From the NCBI GenBank assembly GCA_052035235.1, contig JBPOHT010000049.1, positions 1 through 64,000 of the forward strand: a DNA stretch of 64,000 nucleotides, in the 5' to 3' direction. Positions 58,129 through 64,000 of this stretch are shown in pieces. Numbering within the stretch: position 1 is the stretch's first letter; the number at the start of each line of letters is the position of its first letter. Position numbers and translations under genes: made by a program. The notes beneath the pieces are model-generated. The model had not been told where the DNA came from, made no database searches, and saw nothing but the letters and a program-made list of their open reading frames with translations. Source of the stretch: Solimonas_A sp052035235. Its GTDB lineage: Bacteria > Pseudomonadota > Gammaproteobacteria > Nevskiales > Nevskiaceae.

Positions 58129-60414
58129 CTATTGCCGCAGCGTCATCGGTTCGCCGATGGCGTCCGCGGCGATCTCCGCGGCGGAGAACGGATAGCGGTG
58201 CATCTTCTTCTTCGAGAATTCGCGCGTCTGGTCGGCGTAGTGGGGCGACGCCGGATCGGTGGACTGCGAGTAGCTGAGGATGGCCTTGGCCACCGGGCCC
58301 TGGTCGTCGAAGGTGACCGCCTGCATGTAGCTGGCACCGTGCATCAGCACATAGCCCTTGGAAGCCGGCATACCCTTGGCGTAGTTGAGGACGCCGCCGG
58401 TCGATGAGCCGGAAATGGGAATCCGCTCATCGCCGCGCTGCGCGAACTGCACGTCGCCCAGCCTTGCATCCGGCTCGATACCGAGCTTCTTCATGCCTTC
58501 CGCGGCGGCAGCCAGCTCGGCAAGCACGGCATCGCCGGCCTTGCCCGCGACGATGAAGCCTCGCGGCGTGTTGAGCGGATCGTTGGCGTCATAGGCCACC
58601 TTCCAGACGTCCGGGCGGTTTTCGATCTTGGGCCAGAACAGCGAGAACAGCATCGCGCCGCGGCTGTCGAGCTCGGCCTTGCCGTCCCATTTCGCCAGGG
58701 CCGCACAAGCCTCGGCAGGCGCGCTCTTGCGCTTGCAGAGCTGCAGCAGCGACGGCCGCGCCAGGTCTGCCGCGAAGAACTTGTTGCCGAGCATCGTCTG
58801 CGCGGCGAGGTCGATGTCGAAGCGACCTTCCTTCAGCACACGGCTGATTTCCTCGACGCCGGAGCGCGTGCGCAGGCGGCCCAGGCCGGGCTCGCGGCCC
58901 ATGATCGGGCTCAGCTGCAGGGGCTCGGCCGGATTGGAGTAGCGATAGCTGTCGTTGCTGTTCTGCACGTAGTCGCGGCGGACCAGGGCGGCCTGCAGCG
59001 AGGCCGGCAGCAGGCCAGGTTCCGCGGTGCCAGGCGATTGCACCCAGTCGCAGGCCGCGCGGCTGCCATCGAGCACGTAGATATCCTGCAGATGGCCCGG
59101 CAGGCGATCGCGGACCGTGCCGCAGGCGGCAAAGCGATCCGTCGGCACGTTCGGCACCGGGGTGATGTCGGCATAGAGCGCATCGCCGTTGCGATCGGCT
59201 GCCAGCGTGTTGAAGGCCGGCACGCCCAGCGTGCGGCCCAGCGCCTCGCGGATGTCCTGCACGTTGCGCGCGCGGGCCATGTCCAGGTAGGTATCGCCGC
59301 TGCGCAGGTTGTTGGTATTGGCGTCGGTCACCGCATAAGCCGTCTGCCGCGTCCATTCCAGCTCCGTGCCCGGCACGGAAACCAGTGGGCCGTGACGGGT
59401 CGCGTACAGGGTCCGGGCGATCATCCGGCCGTCCTTGTCCTGCACCTGGATCTCGCGGCGGCTCATCGGCTCGCGCTGTCCATCGACGATGTAGGCGGTC
59501 GGGTCCTGCGGATCCAGCGTGAGCTTGAACAGCGTCATGTGCGCCGCCATGTCCGACGTATGGGTCCAGGCGACGTCCCTGTTGAAGCCGATGCCCACGA
59601 AGGGCAGGGTCATGATCGCCGCGCCGGCAACGTCGAGCTTGCCGGGAATGGTGAAATGCACTTCATAGAAGCGCGCGGGGCCGATCCAGGGGAAATGCGG
59701 ATTCGCCAGGACCAGGCCCTTGCCGTTGGTCGTCGCTTCACCGCCGAAGGCCCAGCCGTTGCTGCCGAGCGGCATGCCGTCGAAAGCCTCCATCGCGGCA
59801 AGGCGGGAGCCCGCCTCCCGGCGAGCCGTCGCAGCCGGAGGCGCCGCGGTCGCGATCTGCCGGGCGAGCAGCGCGGACGACGACAGGATCGAGAAGGTAT
59901 TGAACGAGACCAGGACATCATCCGTGGTGATCTCGCGGACCCAGGGCTTGCCGGCACAGGCCGCCGGCAAGCTGTCGCGGTGATCGCGCAGGTAGCGGTT
60001 GTAGCCCGCGACCCAGCCGTCCACCAGCGCCCGGTAGTCCGGCGACGCCTTCTGGAAGGCCGCGCGCAGGGCGGCCTTGTCAGTCACCGCCAGCTGGAAG
60101 ATGTCGTTGTCGAGGTTCTTCGCCGGGCGGATGCCGATCAGGGCATCGCCGTCGGCGCCGAAGTACTTCGAACGCTCACCCGCGAAACTCATGTAGGTGT
60201 CCGCCAGCAGGCAGACATTGTCCTGGGCACGCGTATAGGCGGCGCCGAAGCCAAGGCTGGCGAAGTCGGCGGCCTGGATATGGGGAATACCGAACTGGGT
60301 GCGCGTGATCGTGGCCTCGTACCGCGCTTCAGCCGGAGCCGGCTCCTGCGGGCCGGTGGCGGCGCAGGAGGCCAGCACCAGGGTGGCGACGATGAGCAGC
60401 GGGTGTGAGCGCAT
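58129..60414 (-). CDS. Penicillin-acylase-family Ntn amidase, lipoprotein
   Basis: 761 residues from MRSHPLLIVATLVLASC, with a lipobox (LASC). An upstream ATG at 60480 would give a long pre-signal tail and is not preferred. The family layout is alpha subunit (RTQFGIPHIQAADFASLGFG, AYTRAQDNVCLLADTYMSF), linker, then the processed N-terminal nucleophile Ser in MPLGSNGWAFGGEATTNGKG, followed by LVLANPHFPWIGPARFYEVH. Relatives hydrolyse amide bonds of penicillins, acyl-homoserine lactones or other N-acyl amides. In this operon it could remove the N-acyl cap of a peptide; the substrate is inferred from context. Confidence 0.93.
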   Translation of the reverse strand: MRSHPLLIVATLVLASCAATGPQEPAPAEARYEATITRTQFGIPHIQAADFASLGFGAAYTRAQDNVCLLADTYMSFAGERSKYFGADGDALIGIRPAKNLDNDIFQLAVTDKAALRAAFQKASPDYRALVDGWVAGYNRYLRDHRDSLPAACAGKPWVREITTDDVLVSFNTFSILSSSALLARQIATAAPPAATARREAGSRLAAMEAFDGMPLGSNGWAFGGEATTNGKGLVLANPHFPWIGPARFYEVHFTIPGKLDVAGAAIMTLPFVGIGFNRDVAWTHTSDMAAHMTLFKLTLDPQDPTAYIVDGQREPMSRREIQVQDKDGRMIARTLYATRHGPLVSVPGTELEWTRQTAYAVTDANTNNLRSGDTYLDMARARNVQDIREALGRTLGVPAFNTLAADRNGDALYADITPVPNVPTDRFAACGTVRDRLPGHLQDIYVLDGSRAACDWVQSPGTAEPGLLPASLQAALVRRDYVQNSNDSYRYSNPAEPLQLSPIMGREPGLGRLRTRSGVEEISRVLKEGRFDIDLAAQTMLGNKFFAADLARPSLLQLCKRKSAPAEACAALAKWDGKAELDSRGAMLFSLFWPKIENRPDVWKVAYDANDPLNTPRGFIVAGKAGDAVLAELAAAAEGMKKLGIEPDARLGDVQFAQRGDERIPISGSSTGGVLNYAKGMPASKGYVLMHGASYMQAVTFDDQGPVAKAILSYSQSTDPASPHYADQTREFSKKKMHRYPFSAAEIAADAIGEPMTLRQ

Positions 60415-60483
60415 GGCGATCTTCCTTGCGTAAGCCAATGCCGGGAGGCGTCCCGAAACTTCCTTGGTGGGCTTGAACATGAC

Positions 60484-63057
60484 TCAGAACTCCACGCCCA
60501 GGCGCAGGATGATGGTGCGCGGGCGGGTGTAGCCCACCGCGGAGCCGTCGACCCCCGCTTCGGACGATTCCGGGGAATCCGTCGCCGACACGACCTTGCG
60601 CTGGTCGGTGAGGTTGTTCACCACCAGGCCCAAGGTCGGTGAGAACGACAGGCCGGTATGCGTTACCGAGAAGTTGAAGTTGAGCATATTGCGCTCTTCC
60701 AGCCTGCCGGCATGCTGGATGTTTCCAAAGGCTTCAGCGGAGTAGGTGTACTGCAGCGCCGTGTTGGTGGCCCAGGCGTCGGCGAAGAGGCGGGCGTAGT
60801 TGATCGCGGCCGCGGCCTGGAAGCGCGGCGCGTTCGGCATGACCGTACCCGAGGGCACTTCTTCACCGTTGCTGTCTTCGAACACCGCCGCGGTGCGGGA
60901 ATCCAGGTAGCTGCCGCTGAAGTCGAGCGAAAGCCCTTCCACCGGCGGCAGGTACTGCAGCGAGAATTCGATGCCGCTGACCTTCACCTCGCCGACGTTG
61001 TCGATGTAAGCCTCCGCCGGGGGCGCGATCTGTGAGACCTGCGCCTCGCTCCACTGTTGGTAGAAGGCCGTCAGGTCGGCACGCAGTGTCCGGTCCAGCC
61101 ACTCGCTGCGCACGCCGGCCTCGTAGGACCAGAGTTCGCTGGAATCGTAGGTCTGGGGGGCCGAGGAGTTCGGAGCCGGTACCGCGATCGCATTGACGCC
61201 GCCGTACTGGAAGCCGCGCGACACGCCGCCGTAGAGCATGACTTCGTCGGTGACCTGCCAGGTCAGGGCCAGCTTGGGGCTGAAGCCGTTGCCTGCCACG
61301 TTCAGGTCCTGGGCAGGCGGCAAGCCGGTGTTGGTGACGAAGGGCAGCAGGCCGGCCACCTCGGAGCGTCCGCTCACTTCGGTCTTGTACAGACGAGCAC
61401 CGAGCGTCAGGTTGACCGGGCCGAGTTCCCGCGTCACCTCGCCGAACAGGGCGATTTCCTCGGCATCCAGCGGGCTGAGCTTCTGGTTGCCCAGCGACAG
61501 GCCGTTTTCGCTGAGCGCGAGCCGCCGGATCTGCGCCGGCAGCAGGTTGAACACCTGGGCCAGCGCCGAATCCGCCGCGAGCGGGAAATAGATGTCGGAG
61601 TTGATGTCCGCCGTGGTGGTGCTGAAGAACGCGCCGCCCTGCCAGGTCCAGGGGCCGCCGTCCGGCGACACCAGGCGGAGTTCCTGCATCAGCCCGCGCG
61701 ACTCGACGTCTCGCTTGGAGCGCCCGAAAGGAATGCCTGCCATGCCTGCCTGCTTGACCAAGCCGTACGACGAGTCGAAGTTGAACTTGTTTTCCTTGTT
61801 CTGGTACGCGGTCAGTGATACCAGCGTCGCCCAGTCGAAACGGTAGCGCACGTCCAGCGTGCTCAGGTCGAAATAGCGGCGCGTCGGCGAAGCGGTCGGC
61901 GCGTCTCGGCGCGTGTAGTCGTAGTTGAAGTCGGTGGTGAAGAAGGCCTCGTCGGCCTTGCGCTCCTGGGCCATGTACCAGGCATTCACGGTCAGGCGAT
62001 CATTGGGCTCCCACAGCAGCATCGCGCGACCCGACCACTTCTTCGCGTCGTCCGCGTCCTTCTCCTGCCGGGCCGGGTTGTCGATGTCGATCACGCCCGG
62101 GCGGTGTTCCGCCGTTCCGGACAGGCGCAGCGCCACCTCGCTGCCCAGTGGCACGTTCAGCGCCCCGCTGTAGGTCGGGGCGGCGCCGCCGTCCTTGATC
62201 GACATCCATTCGACGGCGGCCTTGCCTTCCCAGGTGTCCAGCTTCGGCGCATTGGGAACGTAGCGGATGATGCCGGCCAGCGACGACGCACCGAACAGCG
62301 TGCCCTGCGGGCCCTTCAGGACCTCGACGGTCTGCAAATCCCAGGTATCCGGGTCCACCACCGTGAAGCTGCCGATGGCGTCGCCCAGCGGCACGTCTCC
62401 CAGAACGGTGCCCACCGTCTGGTTGGTGGTGTTGTCGGGCGCGATGCCACGGATCACGACCTTGCGCGAACTGGTGACCGCCACGTCCTGCATCTGCAGG
62501 CCGGGCACCTGGTCGACGAAGTCCTGCAACTCGCGCGCGCCCTGCGAGGCCAGCTTGTCACCACTGAGCACGTTGACGGTCATCGGGATGTCGCGCACCG
62601 ACTGTTCGCGCTTGGTTGCGGTCACCACGATCTCTTCGATCTGTGCCCGGTATGCCGGCTGCGGCAGCGGCTGCGGGCTCTGCTGTTCACGGGTCAGCAC
62701 CGGGATGGTCTCGAGTTCCTCGAAAGACTCCTCGCCCTGGGCCGGGGCTGGGACAGCCGCATCGGCCTGCGCCGGCGGGGTCGCATCCGGCGGGCTGGCC
62801 GTGTCGGCGGCTGTTGCCGGCGCGGCGGAAGCTTCTGCCGATGCCTCGCTACCGATGTCACCACCCAGGATTTCATCCAGGGCGGAGTCGATCTCGGCAT
62901 CACCTGCCTGGCCCTGCGCGGCAGATGGCGACGTATCCCCAGCGGTCTGCTCCTGGGCACCCGCCACCGACGCGAAGCCGGCCCACAAGGCCAGGCACAG
63001 CGTGCTCCGGCGAAACGGAAGCGCGCGGGAATCCCTCGAGAACTTCGCTCTGCTCAT
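60484..63057 (-). CDS. TonB-dependent outer-membrane receptor
   Basis: 857 residues. Signal peptide (LCLALWAGFASVAGAQEQ), then about 90 low-complexity residues rich in Ala/Pro/Asp before the plug, which begins YRAQIEEIVVTATKREQSVR and DIPMTVNVLSGDKLASQGAR. The barrel ends TIILRLGVEF with the terminal aromatic. This plug type (IEEIVVTATKR) is common in receptors for complex organic nutrients. It is the first gene of the eleven-gene run and so likely the uptake door for the operon's substrate. The unusual linker may be a periplasmic spacer that reaches the TonB complex. Confidence 0.94.
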   Translation of the reverse strand: MSRAKFSRDSRALPFRRSTLCLALWAGFASVAGAQEQTAGDTSPSAAQGQAGDAEIDSALDEILGGDIGSEASAEASAAPATAADTASPPDATPPAQADAAVPAPAQGEESFEELETIPVLTREQQSPQPLPQPAYRAQIEEIVVTATKREQSVRDIPMTVNVLSGDKLASQGARELQDFVDQVPGLQMQDVAVTSSRKVVIRGIAPDNTTNQTVGTVLGDVPLGDAIGSFTVVDPDTWDLQTVEVLKGPQGTLFGASSLAGIIRYVPNAPKLDTWEGKAAVEWMSIKDGGAAPTYSGALNVPLGSEVALRLSGTAEHRPGVIDIDNPARQEKDADDAKKWSGRAMLLWEPNDRLTVNAWYMAQERKADEAFFTTDFNYDYTRRDAPTASPTRRYFDLSTLDVRYRFDWATLVSLTAYQNKENKFNFDSSYGLVKQAGMAGIPFGRSKRDVESRGLMQELRLVSPDGGPWTWQGGAFFSTTTADINSDIYFPLAADSALAQVFNLLPAQIRRLALSENGLSLGNQKLSPLDAEEIALFGEVTRELGPVNLTLGARLYKTEVSGRSEVAGLLPFVTNTGLPPAQDLNVAGNGFSPKLALTWQVTDEVMLYGGVSRGFQYGGVNAIAVPAPNSSAPQTYDSSELWSYEAGVRSEWLDRTLRADLTAFYQQWSEAQVSQIAPPAEAYIDNVGEVKVSGIEFSLQYLPPVEGLSLDFSGSYLDSRTAAVFEDSNGEEVPSGTVMPNAPRFQAAAAINYARLFADAWATNTALQYTYSAEAFGNIQHAGRLEERNMLNFNFSVTHTGLSFSPTLGLVVNNLTDQRKVVSATDSPESSEAGVDGSAVGYTRPRTIILRLGVEF

Positions 63058-63426
63058 GTCGAATGCATGTCCAAATGATCAACCCGTATCCGGGACTGCC
63101 CTTGCCCGGCAAAGCCCCTCACCCCAGGTGTTGCGCAAGGAAGCCGCAAGCCTGAAGAGGCAAGCTACACGATGTGATTACGTACGCGAATCTAATACTT
63201 CTAATGCTTGCCATAAGATTTACTTATGCCTTCGGGCACGCTGATTGCAGAGGGGCACCCGCAGGTTTTTTTGCACTCGAAGTGGGCGCGGGATGCGCCG
63301 GCGCGGTGCGCGGACATCGTGCTCCAGGCGCCCCGGCCGGGCTTGCGCACAGCCGGCCGCCCGGCGAATGCCGTCGGGCGGCCGGATCAGCAGGCGCCAG
63401 GCCCTTGCGGCCCGGCAAGAAGCGGC
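63058..63426. other. Upstream region of the operon, 369 bp
   Basis: No gene is supported. An AT-rich stretch at 63170-63235 stands out from the GC-rich surroundings and is the likely promoter of the operon on the minus strand. A stem-loop at 63353-63385 marks the end of the upstream gene. Confidence 0.55.
63353..63385 (-). terminator. Strong GC hairpin after the GlcG-type gene
   Basis: CCGGCCGCCCG (63353-63363) and CGGGCGGCCGG (63375-63385) make an 11-bp perfect stem with an 11-base loop, about 40 bp after the stop of the gene at 63427. No T-run follows on the minus strand, so termination may be factor-assisted. Confidence 0.5.
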
Positions 63427-63930
63427 TTACTTGGCCTTGACCGGAACCGGCTCGGCCGCACGACGGGCACACTCGGCATCCTGCTCGGCCGAGCCGCCGG
63501 AAACTCCAACGGCCCCGACGACGCGCCCCTTGTCGTCGGACAGCGGCACGCCGCCCGGCAGCGTCGTCATCTGCATGACCAGGAAGGCATCCCGGGTCGG
63601 TGCATCGGCCGCGGCCACTTCGCCCAGCACTGCCGTCGGCGCATTCAGGCGCAAGGCCGTCCGCGCCTTCAGCAGCGCGGCATCCGCGGTCGCGGGGGAG
63701 GCGCCGTCCTGGCGCTTGAAGGCCACCAGCGTGCCGGACGCGTCGATCACCCCGGCACTGAACGGAGTGAGCTTCTGGCTGGCGACGTAGTCCAGGCAGC
63801 GCGCGATCATGCGCTCGGCGTCGCGCAGCGCGCTATCGCCACCCTTGTCCGTGGCCTGCGCGGGCATGGCCGCCATCGTCATGCCGGCGCACAGCGCCGC
63901 GGCGGCCTTCGTCCATCCAAGCTTGCTCAT
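63427..63930 (-). CDS. GlcG/HbpS-family exported protein
   Basis: 167 residues from MSKLGWTKAAAALCAG, with a signal peptide ending near MPAQA. The GlcG/HbpS domain is clear: ERMIARCLDYVASQKLTPFS, AGVIDASGTLVAFKRQDGAS, AALLKARTALRLNAPTAV and GVPLSDDKGRVVGAVGVSGG. HbpS-type members bind heme; GlcG itself has no settled role. It lies upstream of the operon on the same strand, with a hairpin between, so it is probably a separate transcript. Confidence 0.9.
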   Translation of the reverse strand: MSKLGWTKAAAALCAGMTMAAMPAQATDKGGDSALRDAERMIARCLDYVASQKLTPFSAGVIDASGTLVAFKRQDGASPATADAALLKARTALRLNAPTAVLGEVAAADAPTRDAFLVMQMTTLPGGVPLSDDKGRVVGAVGVSGGSAEQDAECARRAAEPVPVKAK

Positions 63931-64000
63931 CATTTCTGCTTACCGGTTGCGTTGGAATCTGGCGGGGGCGGAGCATGCGCGTCCGAACCCGTTGCGCCCT

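Overview
The window is chromosomal DNA of a high-GC, Gram-negative gammaproteobacterium. Efflux pump, TonB receptor, two-component and POT-transporter genes would suit the Xanthomonadales/Nevskiales area, but no taxonomic marker is present, so this is inference only. Two blocks of GC-rich host DNA (1-14118 and 43006-64000) flank a 28.9-kb island of lower GC and different codon use.

Left host block: an RND multidrug efflux permease (running off the window), its periplasmic adaptor and a divergent TetR/AcrR repressor with an 18-bp palindromic operator. Then follow a small Myb/SANT-like protein, a NarL-type response regulator with its sensor kinase, a large Ig/cadherin-like lipoprotein, a GYF-RDD-pilin-like membrane protein, a DUF5924/DUF2914-type protein, and a queuosine-precursor transporter gene of the yhhQ type, whose stop codon lies 9 bp from the island.

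Island (about 14119-43005): a Tn7-like transposon. It has imperfect 25-bp terminal inverted repeats, three AACTCTGTAC-type sites at each end (packed every 20 bp on the left, spread on the right), a tnsA-tnsB-tnsC-tnsD operon and a second tniQ-like gene. Removing it, with one CAGC copy, restores two convergent host genes only 4 bp apart: the yhhQ-like gene and a luxR-type gene that regains its own TGA stop. The cargo looks like a defence island. It holds an AbiU2-like and an ApeA-like HEPN protein, a Sel1-repeat protein, an IS1182-family insertion, a parD gene with a broken parE joined to a foreign fragment, a PP1-like phosphatase and several Xre regulators. It also holds a TIGR04255-led three-gene cassette, a seven-gene operon led by an unknown protein, an Nmad2 protein and a MazG-like pyrophosphohydrolase, a HigB/HigA-ImmA pair with a probable leaderless start, an Xre plus 5-hmdU-kinase-helical-domain pair, and an OLD-like ATPase.

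Right host block: eleven same-strand genes (63057 down to 42966) with gaps of 74 bp or less, probably one long operon. Order: TonB receptor, penicillin-acylase-like amidase, ABC ATPase, ABC-permease/M1-aminopeptidase fusion, 2,2-dialkylglycine decarboxylase, alanine dehydrogenase, M13 peptidase, S9 peptidase, two POT peptide transporters and the LuxR regulator. The decarboxylase keeps the known active-site residues and is the key clue. It turns 2-aminoisobutyrate (Aib) plus pyruvate into acetone, CO2 and alanine, and alanine dehydrogenase can return the pyruvate. The whole set reads as an uptake and breakdown route for N-acylated, Aib-containing peptides (peptaibols); this is inference. A GlcG/HbpS-family protein gene lies upstream.
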